Assembly (NCBI GenBank): GCA_964492105.1
Contig: CAZBJB010000001.1
Coordinates: forward strand, 1-55,291
Reading direction: 5' to 3'
Origin: JAUZQZ01 sp964492105
GTDB lineage: Bacteria; Pseudomonadota; Zetaproteobacteria; Mariprofundales; Mariprofundaceae
DNA length: 55,291 bases
Position numbers and translations under genes: made by a program. Under the pieces are notes generated by a model. It made no database searches. It was not told the origin of the DNA and was given only the letters and a program-made list of their open reading frames with translations. Shown one piece after another: positions 26,209 to 34,157 of this stretch (position 1 is the stretch's first letter; each line of letters opens with the position of its first letter).

Positions 26209-26340
26209 GATGAGGCATGCCACTGCCCAGGCCGCCGCTGATGTGTTCGGGGACACGGCAAACACGCGTGGTTTGTGCCTGAAAATGAGCAAGTCTGACG
26301 CTACCTTCAAGCAAATCATGGGCGATCTGAGCAGTTACCA

Positions 26341-27480
26341 TTATGACAAGGTCTCCACGGACGTTACCCGGGAGTGCACATCGCCATCCCGGAAATGTAC
26401 GCGTATGACATCATCCGGCTTGACGCGCGCTGCACGTGTGAGTATCCGACCGTCCGAACCATAGCTCACGGTATAACCCCGATCCAGTACGGCCATGGGA
26501 TTTAAGGCGGTAAGTCGGGCCTCGGCACGGCTGACATGCATACGCCGCTCGTCTTGCGCCGATATCCACATGTGTCGGCACTGCATATACTGATTTTCCA
26601 GATCCCTTCTGGCATGGGTCAGCAAATGGTGCAAGAGTTGTTGCAACAGGTGCAGGCGCGGCATCTGCTGACGCAGGGTTTCCCTGTTCGGGCAGGCAAG
26701 TTCTGCGGCGCTGGACGGCGTGGCCGCCTGTTTGTCCGCCGCGAAATCGGCCAGACTGATGTCGATTGCATGGCCGATACCGGTGATGACGGGGATGTCG
26801 CACTCGGCGATGGCACGCACGACGGATTCCTCGTTAAAACACCACAAATCCTCCGGGCTGCCACCGCCACGCACCAGAAGAATCACATCCGGCCTGTCCT
26901 CCATGTTTTGTAAGCGCTCCAGGGCACGCGTGATTTGCGGTGCGGCGGCTTTACCCTGAACGGGCGTGGGCGAAAGTGTCCGTTGCAGCCATCCGGGGCG
27001 GGTGGAAAGTACCTTGTGGACATCCTGCAAGGCCGCAGCGGTCTCCGACGTAACAATGCCGATGTGATGAGGCAGGGCAGGGATCGAATGCTTGATTTCA
27101 GGCGCAAACCAGCCGCGTTCGGCAAACGCTTTCTTGCGCCGTTCAAATTCAATCGCCAGCGCGCCGCTGCCAGCGGCTTCCAGGCGTGAAACGACCAGTT
27201 GATAACGGCCTTGCGGTGGATAGAGCGAGATATGCCCGATAAAAATGTATTGCTGCCCCTCTTCGGGTTGTTGTGAAAGGCGCAGGGCCGTCGATTTCCA
27301 GATGACCGCAGAAAGTGACGCACCCGCATCCTTGATGGTGAAATACATATGTCCGGATATTTGCCGGTTCAGGCGTGAGATTTCTCCCAGCACATACACA
27401 CTGGAAAATCCTTGCTCCAACACTTGTTTGATGCAAGCGGTCAACTCACTGACGGACAGAGGTTGTCTCTTAGCCCGCAT
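26341..27480 (-). CDS. xseA: Exodeoxyribonuclease VII large subunit
   Basis: The protein is 379 aa, shorter than the ~450 aa of enteric XseA, mainly in the C-terminal coiled-coil part. An N-terminal OB fold (YVLGEISRLNRQISGHMYF) precedes the catalytic domain with VTSETAAALQDV, LLVRGGGSPEDLWCFNEE and ITGIGHAIDISLADFAADKQ. It degrades single-stranded DNA with the small subunit XseB, whose gene is not in this window. It lies 66 bp downstream of dksA, with a perfect palindrome between. Confidence 0.92.
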   Translation of the reverse strand: MRAKRQPLSVSELTACIKQVLEQGFSSVYVLGEISRLNRQISGHMYFTIKDAGASLSAVIWKSTALRLSQQPEEGQQYIFIGHISLYPPQGRYQLVVSRLEAAGSGALAIEFERRKKAFAERGWFAPEIKHSIPALPHHIGIVTSETAAALQDVHKVLSTRPGWLQRTLSPTPVQGKAAAPQITRALERLQNMEDRPDVILLVRGGGSPEDLWCFNEESVVRAIAECDIPVITGIGHAIDISLADFAADKQAATPSSAAELACPNRETLRQQMPRLHLLQQLLHHLLTHARRDLENQYMQCRHMWISAQDERRMHVSRAEARLTALNPMAVLDRGYTVSYGSDGRILTRAARVKPDDVIRVHFRDGDVHSRVTSVETLS

Positions 27481-27494
27481 TACCCGTCACCCGG

Positions 27495-27510
27495 CCTGTT
27501 CATGAACAGG
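27495..27510. repeat. Perfect 16-bp palindrome between dksA and xseA
   Basis: CCTGTTCATGAACAGG is self-complementary. It could be an operator, or a footprint of a family C end, which also carries TTCATGAA. There is no T tail, so it is not a standard terminator. Confidence 0.4.
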
Positions 27511-27546
27511 TCAGGATAAATCCCGCACCGGATGCGGCTGATTCAG

Positions 27547-27918
27547 TCAGTCGATACGGGTACGTTCTTCAATCTCCTGGGACGTTTTACAATCAATGCA
27601 CAAGGTGGTAACCGGCCTGGCCTGCAAACGTCTCACGCTGATATTGCCACCACAGCTGTCACAGGCGCCGAAACTGCCATCCTTGATACGGTTCAGGGCC
27701 TGGTCGATTTTTTTGATCAGCTTGCGTTCGCGGTCGCGAATGCGGAGATCAAAATTTCGATCTGTTTCTACGGTAGCCTGATCCGTCGGATCAGGAAAGG
27801 CGGTTTGCTCTTCCTGGTGCATGGTCTGGATGTTTTGATTCAGTCCATCATCCAGTTCCCTGCGCCATGTGGAGAGCTGCTTCGAGAATTTATCAAGTTG
27901 CGTTTTGCTCAGCACCAT
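27547..27918 (-). CDS. dksA: DksA/TraR-family RNA polymerase-binding regulator
   Basis: The protein is 123 aa. An N-terminal coiled coil carries an acidic tip (DPTDQA, compare DxxDxA) and a C4 zinc finger is seen in CDSCGGNI...CIDCK. DksA-family proteins enter the secondary channel of RNA polymerase and, with ppGpp, adjust rRNA and amino-acid gene transcription. The start is supported by GGAGGTG upstream. It is shorter than E. coli DksA (151 aa), so it could be one of several paralogues. It heads the minus-strand series, with a family A and a family B element upstream. Confidence 0.88.
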   Translation of the reverse strand: MVLSKTQLDKFSKQLSTWRRELDDGLNQNIQTMHQEEQTAFPDPTDQATVETDRNFDLRIRDRERKLIKKIDQALNRIKDGSFGACDSCGGNISVRRLQARPVTTLCIDCKTSQEIEERTRID

Positions 27919-27993
27919 TTTACACCTCCGGAATCCTCGCGCTCCACTGTGTCATGCTGCTATATTACTGCTGTTTACACCGATATGACATAG

Positions 27994-28155
27994 GAGCCTC
28001 TTGCAAAACTCGTGATCGGCAGATCTGCTTCCCCACTCTGGCCCATTTTCGAGCTGGAATTTCGCCCCGTTGGATCACCACGAAGCTCATTCCATCTCAA
28101 CAATGGACTCAAAGCGGGATTGTCGCTCATCCACCCAGCGTTTTGCAAGAGGCTC
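27994..28155 (+). mobile_element. Family A element (162 bp) upstream of dksA
   Basis: The terminal repeats are GAGCCTCTTGCAAAACTC and its complement with one or two changes. ATAG at 27990-27993 and 28156-28159 is the 4-bp target duplication. It lies about 75 bp upstream of the dksA start, possibly inside its promoter region. Confidence 0.92.
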
Positions 28156-28217
28156 ATAGCTATAAATTTTAAGGCGGCGAACCTTAGCGATTCGCTATCT
28201 TCGTGTAAATACGTTTA

Positions 28218-28382
28218 ACCCAGATCCTGCAAGTGCTCGCACACACATAGCGCAACCCCTTGATTCATCCAGCATATCGGAAAAAACATTCATCACCAAT
28301 AAGCTGACAACATGTTTTTTCAATACGCTATATAAACCAATGTCTTACACTCTGCATGCACGATCACCTGCAGGATCTAGGT
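28218..28382 (+). mobile_element. Family B element, intact copy (165 bp)
   Basis: The ends are ACCCAGATCCTGCAAGTG and CACCTGCAGGATCTAGGT as inverted repeats. TTA flanks both sides, a likely 3-bp target duplication. Inner parts of the arms are also alike (GCATATCGGAAAAAACAT against the complement of ATGTTTTTTCAATACGC), so the full length is an imperfect palindrome. It serves as the empty-site reference for the two interrupted copies. Confidence 0.88.
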
Positions 28383-28421
28383 TTAAGCATTCCATGTCGG
28401 TTCCTGGGAGGTGCCTGCTGC

Positions 28422-28450
28422 TTGCAAACAGGGGGTTTCGACCGTACAGT
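28422..28450 (+). promoter_or_regulatory. Candidate promoter of the rpsF operon
   Basis: TTGCAA and TACAGT separated by 17 bp lie about 110 nt upstream of the GTG start. The match to consensus is only fair. It is the first plausible site after the family B element. Confidence 0.35.
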
Positions 28451-28451
28451 T

Positions 28452-28487
28452 CCGCATTCGCTGCCGTGATCATGTAACCACGTGCGG
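28452..28487 (+). promoter_or_regulatory. Candidate structured leader (possible S6:S18 binding RNA)
   Basis: CCGCA pairs with TGCGG and an inner CGTG pairs with CACG, leaving an asymmetric 5' bulge (TTCGCTGC). Leaders of rpsF operons in many bacteria contain a hairpin with a bulged CCG bound by S6 and S18 for autoregulation; a GCCG lies at the bulge/stem junction here. I cannot show that the consensus is met. Confidence 0.3.
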
Positions 28488-28556
28488 AAAATATGACCTG
28501 AGATACTCGCTCCGGATGCGCATTTATTCCGCGGCAGATATACCGAGAGAGGCGCC

Positions 28557-29066
28557 GTGTATTACGAAACTATCTTTATCGTCAATCCTGACGTTTCCAA
28601 GGAAAATACCGGGATACTGACCGACACGCTGGTCAAGCGTGTTGAAAAAGCCAGTGGCCGTATCGTCAAACGTGAATACTGGGGCTCACGCCCGCTGGCT
28701 TATCAGATCGCCAAACGTAAGCGTGGTCATTATGTTATGCTGGTAACGGATGGCGCACACGCCGCCGTGCAGACACTGGAGGAGGGCCTGCGCCTGGAAG
28801 AGCGCGTGCTGCGTTTTTTAACCACGCGCTTGCAGGAACTTTCCGATGAGCCATCACCGCTACTGCGCCGCCAGATTAAAAGTACCGAATCCACCAGGAG
28901 TGAAGATAAACCCGCAGAGGAACCTGCTAAGAAAGACGCAGTCGAAGCTGTAACCGTGGATACACGGGATGACGTTACGACACAGACACAGGTGCCGGAT
29001 GCGGTGGAGCAACAGCCTGTTAAAGAGGATACGACACTGGAAGCGGGAAATGATGCCGCAACCTGA
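28557..29066 (+). CDS. rpsF: Small ribosomal subunit protein S6 with long acidic tail
   Basis: The protein is 169 aa against the usual ~100-135. Residues 1-100 are the S6 fold (YYETIFIVNPDVS, GSRPLAYQIAKRKRGHYVML, LEERVLRFLTTR). From about residue 105 a low-complexity tail follows, rich in Glu, Asp, Thr and Lys. S6 binds S18 on the 30S platform. The GTG start at 28557 has GAGAGG 5 nt upstream. In some bacteria the S6 tail is glutamylated by RimK; this tail does not end in Glu-Glu. It overlaps priB at its 3' end. Confidence 0.95.
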   Translation: MYYETIFIVNPDVSKENTGILTDTLVKRVEKASGRIVKREYWGSRPLAYQIAKRKRGHYVMLVTDGAHAAVQTLEEGLRLEERVLRFLTTRLQELSDEPSPLLRRQIKSTESTRSEDKPAEEPAKKDAVEAVTVDTRDDVTTQTQVPDAVEQQPVKEDTTLEAGNDAAT

Positions 29067-29415
29067 TCCGCGGGTGAGCCATGCAGCCCGGGGAAACCAG
29101 GTTTGCTTACAGGGTGTGTTGGCGGATATATGCCAACGATGGACTCCCGATGGAAGTCCGGCCGCGATTGCCTCACTGGTTATTGCCAGACCCGGTCTGG
29201 GCACCGCGCGGCTGACAAGCGAATCGAGCCAGCCGATTCCCTTGCGGGCAACGGGCAACGAAGCGAACGAGCTGGCACGGCATGAAGGTCACATGGTGGA
29301 CATTGAGGGGAGGCTTCGGCGGCGCTATTACAGCCGCCACGGCGAATCCCACTGGGGCCAGGTAGAGGTATGGGTGGACTGCTGCCAACCATCAGTGAGC
29401 CCGGACGCTTCATGA
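29050..29415 (+). CDS. priB: PriB-like single-strand DNA-binding primosomal protein
   Basis: The protein is about 121 aa. The OB-fold pattern NQVCLQGVLADICQRWTPDG, the central SLVIARP and the C-terminal half match PriB, and the position between rpsF and rpsR is the family's standard place. PriB stabilises PriA on DNA during replication restart; priA is also in this window. Tandem ATGs at 29050 and 29053 lie after AAGCGGGA and overlap the rpsF end. Its stop codon (TGA at 29413-29415) lies inside the terminal repeat of the family C element that follows, so the last residues may derive from that insertion. Confidence 0.8.
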   Translation: MMPQPDPRVSHAARGNQVCLQGVLADICQRWTPDGSPAAIASLVIARPGLGTARLTSESSQPIPLRATGNEANELARHEGHMVDIEGRLRRRYYSRHGESHWGQVEVWVDCCQPSVSPDAS

Positions 29416-29574
29416 ATCGCCGTCATGACTACGCCTGCCTGTGCGTGCCGCACGCAGACAGGCCGGGCCTTTGTTCGCAACGGATGCCTGGGAAGGAGAC
29501 CGTGGCCGTGCATACGGTCGACCAACGAGGGGTTTATGGCTCCAATGACGCGGCAGTATTGATGAATAGTCCGG
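29401..29574 (+). mobile_element. Family C miniature inverted-repeat element between priB and rpsR
   Basis: The ends are CCGGACGCTTCATGAATCGC and TGATGAATAGTCCGG, imperfect inverted repeats. The interior shares CCTGCCTGTGCGTG and CACGCAGACAGGCCGGGCCT with copies at 11163, 44052-44302 (inverted) and 46928. It is about 174 bp. The left end carries the priB stop codon; the right end finishes just before the rpsR ribosome site. No clear target duplication was seen. Confidence 0.7.
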
Positions 29575-29586
29575 ATTAGGAGGTAT

Positions 29587-29961
29587 ATGACAATGGCCGA
29601 AGAGCCTGTGAAGACAACCGAAACAACCGCTGACATCCGTCCGGCTCCGCGGAACACCGAACGTCCCGCGGGTGTGCGTGAAGGAACCCGTGGGGATCGG
29701 CGTAGCGATGATCGCCGCCCGCCATCACGCCGCCCGCGCTATCCGCGTAAGCGAAAGTTTTGTAAGTTCTGTGCTGATACAAGCATACGGATCGACTATA
29801 AAAATCCGGATTTATTGAAGCAGTTCATTACTGATCGTTATAAAATGTTACCGGCGCGTGTAACCGGCACCTGCGCCAGGCATCAGCGTGCATTGACGAC
29901 GGCGATAAAACGTGCCCGCAATCTGGCGCTGCTTCCATTTACACCACTGCATCACGATTGA
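29587..29961 (+). CDS. rpsR: Small ribosomal subunit protein S18 with basic N-terminal extension
   Basis: The protein is 124 aa against a usual ~75. Residues ~53-124 are the S18 core (KRKFCKFCADTSIRIDYKNP, VTGTCARHQRALTTAIKRAR, ALLPF). The first ~50 residues are an extra segment rich in Arg, Pro, Asp and Thr. The FCKFC and later TCARH Cys/His set is of the zinc-ligand (C+) type. The start is supported by TAGGAGG, with ATG at 29587 or 29593. It belongs to the rpsF-priB-rpsR-rplI set; a family C element separates it from priB. Confidence 0.95.
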   Translation: MTMAEEPVKTTETTADIRPAPRNTERPAGVREGTRGDRRSDDRRPPSRRPRYPRKRKFCKFCADTSIRIDYKNPDLLKQFITDRYKMLPARVTGTCARHQRALTTAIKRARNLALLPFTPLHHD

Positions 29962-30039
29962 TGATACAAAACCGGCTTGTGCCGTGGACGATGTGCCGTG
30001 CAAGTTGTTTGGGAGCCTCCTGGCCCGGATGAAAATAAT

Positions 30040-30993
30040 ATGACGCAGGACATACGTGCCATGCCGCCGGGAGCCGAATGGATACTCACCCACCGTACGC
30101 CATGCGCGCTGGTGGCTGTGTTCATGTTTGGCATGGCGCTGTGGCTTGCGGGAACGGCGTTTTCCATTCCGCTGCTGGCACTGCACTTGCTGACGCCAGC
30201 GCTGTTTGCCCTGATTACGCTGGGCGGCGGTGTGGTGTTTGGAGTACAGGTGGCCGTGCTGGCTGCCGTCTTGGTGAGCCTGGCCGCACGGGCATCGCTG
30301 GCGCCGGGGCTCATGTTGCTGATGCTGTATGGTCTGCTGCCCATCCTGTCGGCAGCCAGCCTGAACGGGCAGGGCGGTATGTCCAAAAGTGCACAGCGTC
30401 TGGCCATCGGCCTGGGAGCAATCATGCTGGCCACCCTGATTGCGGGTGCGGTGATTCAGGATGTAACGGCCAGGGTGCTTGTCGGACAAGGGTTGTCACC
30501 CCTGTTTGACGCCATGCGGGGACAACGGGCAATGGCTGCGGAATTGTTTGCCCGCGTCCGCAACATAACCGTATGGATATTCCCCGGCCTCATGGCGCTG
30601 AGCCTGTGGATCGTCTGGTGGAGCAACGTGCTGCTGGCACGTAGTATTGCCGTATACTACGGTTTCTTCCGGGGCGATATACAGCCGGCCAACGCCTTAC
30701 GGCTGAACGCGAAGATTGCATACCTGTTTCTGGCACTCGCCGCCGTGGGTGCCGTGGCGCAGGGAACAGTGCAGTACCTCGCGGTTAATGTGGATCTGTT
30801 GATCGCCGGTCTGTTGTCCGCGCAGGGGCTGGCCGTCGCGCATAGATGGTTACAGGTACGGCGGATGCAGGTGCTGGCCGTACTGATGTATATCGTGCTG
30901 TTGATGCAGCCGGTGACGTTATTACCCTTTGCCGTGATAGGGTTGTTTGATATCTGGTTTGATTACCGCCGGAACATGCCGCCGGCAAAGTGA
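30040..30993 (+). CDS. DUF2232-type polytopic membrane protein
   Basis: The protein is about 317 aa, with 8 or so hydrophobic helices spread over its length and no catalytic motif that I recognise. Its position between rpsR and rplI is typical for the DUF2232 (YybS-like) membrane protein in proteobacteria; function is unsettled. ATG 30040 was chosen because it gives a normal cytoplasmic start; an upstream in-frame ATG at 29977 is possible. It ends 8 bp before rplI. Confidence 0.75.
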   Translation: MTQDIRAMPPGAEWILTHRTPCALVAVFMFGMALWLAGTAFSIPLLALHLLTPALFALITLGGGVVFGVQVAVLAAVLVSLAARASLAPGLMLLMLYGLLPILSAASLNGQGGMSKSAQRLAIGLGAIMLATLIAGAVIQDVTARVLVGQGLSPLFDAMRGQRAMAAELFARVRNITVWIFPGLMALSLWIVWWSNVLLARSIAVYYGFFRGDIQPANALRLNAKIAYLFLALAAVGAVAQGTVQYLAVNVDLLIAGLLSAQGLAVAHRWLQVRRMQVLAVLMYIVLLMQPVTLLPFAVIGLFDIWFDYRRNMPPAK

Positions 30994-31001
30994 GGATCGT
31001 G

Positions 31002-31451
31002 ATGCAACTCATTCTTCTGGAACGTGTGGAAGGTCTTGGAAATGTTGGCGATGAAGTCGTCGTCAAGCCTGGTTACGGGCGCAATTTCCTGCTGCCGCGA
31101 GGCAAGGCAACGCTGGCCAATGATGCCAATCGCAAGGTGTTTGAGCATCGTCGTGCGCAGCTTGAAGCGCAGCAATACAGTGCGTTGGAGCGTGCGCGGA
31201 TACTGGCCGGGAAGCTTGCCGATTTACACCTTGCCATTACCCGCGCCACGTCGGACGGCGAACACCTGTACGGTTCAGTGTCCACACACGAACTGGCTAA
31301 TCTGTTGTACGCGGCCGGTCATGAGGTGAAACGGCGACAGATCATTCTCAACGATCCGATTAGGAAAATGGGCGAGCATTCCTTCCGTGTGCGTTTACAT
31401 CCGGATGTTATCGCCGATCTTACCCTGACGGTTGAATCCGAAAATGTATGA
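31002..31451 (+). CDS. rplI: Large ribosomal subunit protein L9
   Basis: The protein is 149 aa, the standard length. The L9 N-terminal domain MQLILLERVEGLGNVGDEVV with KPGYGRNFLLPRGKA is followed by the connecting helix and the C-terminal domain (LYGSVSTHELANLL). The ATG at 31002 follows TGAGGA by 5 nt, which decides it over the in-frame start 12 bp upstream. A likely terminator follows the stop by 12 nt. Confidence 0.96.
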   Translation: MQLILLERVEGLGNVGDEVVVKPGYGRNFLLPRGKATLANDANRKVFEHRRAQLEAQQYSALERARILAGKLADLHLAITRATSDGEHLYGSVSTHELANLLYAAGHEVKRRQIILNDPIRKMGEHSFRVRLHPDVIADLTLTVESENV

Positions 31452-31463
31452 TACAACCGTAAG

Positions 31464-31485
31464 AAATCCGTTCATGGATTTTTTA
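31464..31485 (+). terminator. Terminator after rplI
   Basis: AAATCC and GGATTT pair around a GTTCAT loop and run into TTTT. The stem is weak but well placed, 12 nt after the rplI stop. It would separate the ribosomal operon from dnaB. Confidence 0.55.
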
Positions 31486-31552
31486 CTCAACGAACCGTAA
31501 ACAATGCGATTTTCGCTTTCCTTACGAAGGAACGACTTGCATTGCATGTTGC

Positions 31553-31673
31553 TCCCTTGCCCGTCCCGCCTCGCCCGAAGGGAACCCCGCTCATGGGCTA
31601 ATGCGGCGTTGTCTCCCTTGCCAGAGGCTCGCCATTGGCTTTGGGATGCGCCCCTGAACCCATGGGCGGGGTT
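31553..31673 (+). repeat. Family E repeat, copy upstream of dnaB
   Basis: This stretch shares CCTCGCCCGAAGG, a GCGTTG tract and CCATTGGCT(T/G)(T/C)GGGA with the inverted sequence at 47415-47525. Overall similarity is moderate. It fills the gap between the rplI terminator and dnaB, so the in-frame dnaB extension over it is not trusted. Confidence 0.45.
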
Positions 31674-31691
31674 CTGACAAACGACGCGTTT

Positions 31692-33065
31692 ATGGGATCG
31701 GACTCTACCTCCATCCGGGAGCATGTTCCGCCGCATGCGCTTGATGCCGAGTTGGCGGTACTGGGGGGGATCATGCTCGATCCCGAGGCGCTGGAGCGGT
31801 TGGAAGGAAATCTTCTACCCGAACATTTTTACGCCGACCGTCATCATTTGATCTTCAACGCCATGCAGGAACTCGCGGGCAAGGGTCAACCGGTGGATGC
31901 CCTCACCGTCAAGGATTATCTGGCGCAACGCAGCCAACTGGATGCCTGTGGTGGCGAGCTTTATCTCGGTGAGTTGATCAGCGCCATTCCCACCGCCGCC
32001 AATGTCAATCATTATGGTCATATCGTGCGGGAGCGCGCCGTTCTGCGTGAATTACTGAATGTATGTTCCAGGGTTTCGCAGAATGTGTACGAAAAACCGG
32101 ATCTGGATGTCGATGTCCATCTGGATCGGGCCGAAATGGACGTGCTGGCCGTGGCGGAACGGTTCAGTCGTTCACGCCCCACCTTCAGTAAAATGAGTGA
32201 TCTGATGGTGGAAGGCTACCATCAGCTGGAAAAGCGCTATGCTGAAAAAAAAGCGATTACCGGCATCCCCACGGGTTTTTCCGATCTGGATGAAATCACA
32301 TCCGGCATGCAGCGAAGCGACCTCATCATTGTCGCCGGACGCCCCAGTATGGGTAAGACGGCATTTGCCATGAATCTTGCACGCAATGCCGCTGCGGAGG
32401 CCGAAGATGCCAAAGCGATTGCGGTATTTTCACTGGAAATGTCCTGCCAACAGATTGCCCTGCGTATGCTGGCTAGTGAAGCCCGTGTCAACATGAAGTT
32501 ACTGCGTACCGGCCGCTTCTCCGCCGAGGACTGGCGCAAGCTCGCCGCGCGTTCCGGTGCCTTGGCTGAATCCCCAATCTTTATTGATGACACGCCGGCT
32601 ATTTCCGTCCTCGAATTGCGCTCCAAATGCCGCCGTCTGAAAAAGGAGGCGGGTGGCCTTGATCTGGTGATTATCGATTATCTGCAATTGATGAGCGGAC
32701 GCCACAACGCCGAACGGCGGGAACAGGAGATCAGCGAGATTACACGATCCCTCAAGGGTCTGGCCAAGGAACTGGATGTACCGGTTATTGCCCTGTCCCA
32801 GCTCAACCGCTCACTGGAATCGCGCACCGAGAAACGCCCCATGATGTCTGATTTGCGCGAATCAGGCGCCATTGAACAGGATGCGGATGTCATTGCCTTT
32901 ATTTACCGCGAAGAGGTGTATAACAAAAAACCGGAAAACGAGGGACTGGCGGAAGTGATCATCGCCAAACAGCGGAATGGCCCTACGGGTATCGTGCATC
33001 TCACCTTTTTGCATGAATACACCCGCTTTGAAAACCACGCTTCACATTCAGGCTTTGACGATTAA
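31692..33065 (+). CDS. dnaB: Replicative DNA helicase
   Basis: The protein is about 457 aa. The N-terminal domain (PPHALDAELAVLGGIMLDPE) is followed by the RecA-like helicase: Walker A GRPSMGKT, FSLEMSCQQIALRML, Walker B LVIIDYLQLM, and the late motif DLRESGAIEQDADVI. It unwinds DNA at the replication fork. ATG 31692 was chosen over an upstream in-frame start because the extra residues come from a family E repeat; no strong ribosome site is seen for either. It is followed by alr after 12 bp. No intein is present. Confidence 0.95.
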   Translation: MGSDSTSIREHVPPHALDAELAVLGGIMLDPEALERLEGNLLPEHFYADRHHLIFNAMQELAGKGQPVDALTVKDYLAQRSQLDACGGELYLGELISAIPTAANVNHYGHIVRERAVLRELLNVCSRVSQNVYEKPDLDVDVHLDRAEMDVLAVAERFSRSRPTFSKMSDLMVEGYHQLEKRYAEKKAITGIPTGFSDLDEITSGMQRSDLIIVAGRPSMGKTAFAMNLARNAAAEAEDAKAIAVFSLEMSCQQIALRMLASEARVNMKLLRTGRFSAEDWRKLAARSGALAESPIFIDDTPAISVLELRSKCRRLKKEAGGLDLVIIDYLQLMSGRHNAERREQEISEITRSLKGLAKELDVPVIALSQLNRSLESRTEKRPMMSDLRESGAIEQDADVIAFIYREEVYNKKPENEGLAEVIIAKQRNGPTGIVHLTFLHEYTRFENHASHSGFDD

Positions 33066-33077
33066 GCAACGACCCCG

Positions 33078-34157
33078 ATGAGCCGTCCCGCCATTGCCAC
33101 CATCCACCTTGGTCATTTACGCCATAACTACCGCATACTGAAAAAGAAAGCGAAAAACGCCACGGTGATGGCCGTGGTCAAGGCCAATGCTTATGGTCAC
33201 GGGCTGGATGTGATCGCACCTGTCCTGCTGGATGAAGGATGCCGGTCTTTTGCGGTTACGGATGCCGAAGAAGGTTTGCGGCTGCGGCGCATTGTAGGGG
33301 ACAGGCCCGATATCGTGATTCTTTCCGGCATCTTTGACCAGGAGGATGCCGGGCTGTGCCTGAAAGCCGACCTCACGCCGGTTGTGGCCGAACCATGGCA
33401 GATCAACAGGCTTAAAAGCATTTCATTCGCGGGCCGTGTATGGCTGAAGGTCGATACGGGAATGCATAGACTGGGCTGTGAAGATGTGGCGCGGATGTTT
33501 GCAGCCTGCCGGGAGCAGGGTATGCACATTGCGGGTATGATGAGTCATTTGGCCTGCGCCGATGATCCGGATCATCCACTGAACCATCGGCAGGCCACAG
33601 CCTTCCACCAATATCTGGCGGCATTGTCTGAACCCGTGCCCGCTTCCCTCTTAAATAGCGCCGGACTGGTGACTATGCGGGAGCACGTGATGGATGTGGT
33701 ACGCCCCGGTATTGCACTATATGGCGCGGAACCGGTAAGAAATCGGTTGCTTGGCCTACAGCCTGTTATGCAACTGACCAGTCGTATCATGCAGGTTCGC
33801 ACCGTACGCAAGGGAGAGAGCGTCTCGTATGGCGCGGCTTTTACCGCCCGGGAGGATATGCGCATTGCTGTTGCCGCATTGGGTTATGCGGACGGTTTGC
33901 CGCGCAGCCTCTCCAATTGCGGTATGGCCATGGCCGTGAATCAACAGGGCAAAAAGGCTATACTCCCTGTCACGGGCCGCGTATGCATGGATTATTGTCT
34001 GCTGGATACCAGCCATGTTCCCCTTGCCACCAACGATATGGTGGAGTTCTGGGGGGGTGCGATGCCCGCCGTGGAAGTGGCACGGCAGGCGGACACCATT
34101 GCATATGAGCTGTTTACCGGGGTTGGGGAGCGCGTGATGCGGAAGGCGGTAATGTGA
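33078..34157 (+). CDS. alr: Alanine racemase
   Basis: The protein is 359 aa. The pyridoxal-phosphate Lys lies in AVVKANAYGHG, the second catalytic residue Tyr in ESVSYGAAF, and the conserved GRVCMDY near the C-terminus. It interconverts L- and D-alanine for peptidoglycan. Its stop overlaps the GTG start of mlaE (GTGA), and it follows dnaB closely, the usual proteobacterial order. Confidence 0.95.
   Translation: MSRPAIATIHLGHLRHNYRILKKKAKNATVMAVVKANAYGHGLDVIAPVLLDEGCRSFAVTDAEEGLRLRRIVGDRPDIVILSGIFDQEDAGLCLKADLTPVVAEPWQINRLKSISFAGRVWLKVDTGMHRLGCEDVARMFAACREQGMHIAGMMSHLACADDPDHPLNHRQATAFHQYLAALSEPVPASLLNSAGLVTMREHVMDVVRPGIALYGAEPVRNRLLGLQPVMQLTSRIMQVRTVRKGESVSYGAAFTAREDMRIAVAALGYADGLPRSLSNCGMAMAVNQQGKKAILPVTGRVCMDYCLLDTSHVPLATNDMVEFWGGAMPAVEVARQADTIAYELFTGVGERVMRKAVM

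Larger units (their letters stand above)
27919..28556. other. Divergent intergenic region at the strand switch
   Basis: These 638 bp separate minus-strand dksA from plus-strand rpsF and hold no supported gene. They contain a complete family A element, a complete family B element, and, between 28386 and 28556, the probable promoter and leader of the ribosomal-protein operon. Confidence 0.7.
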
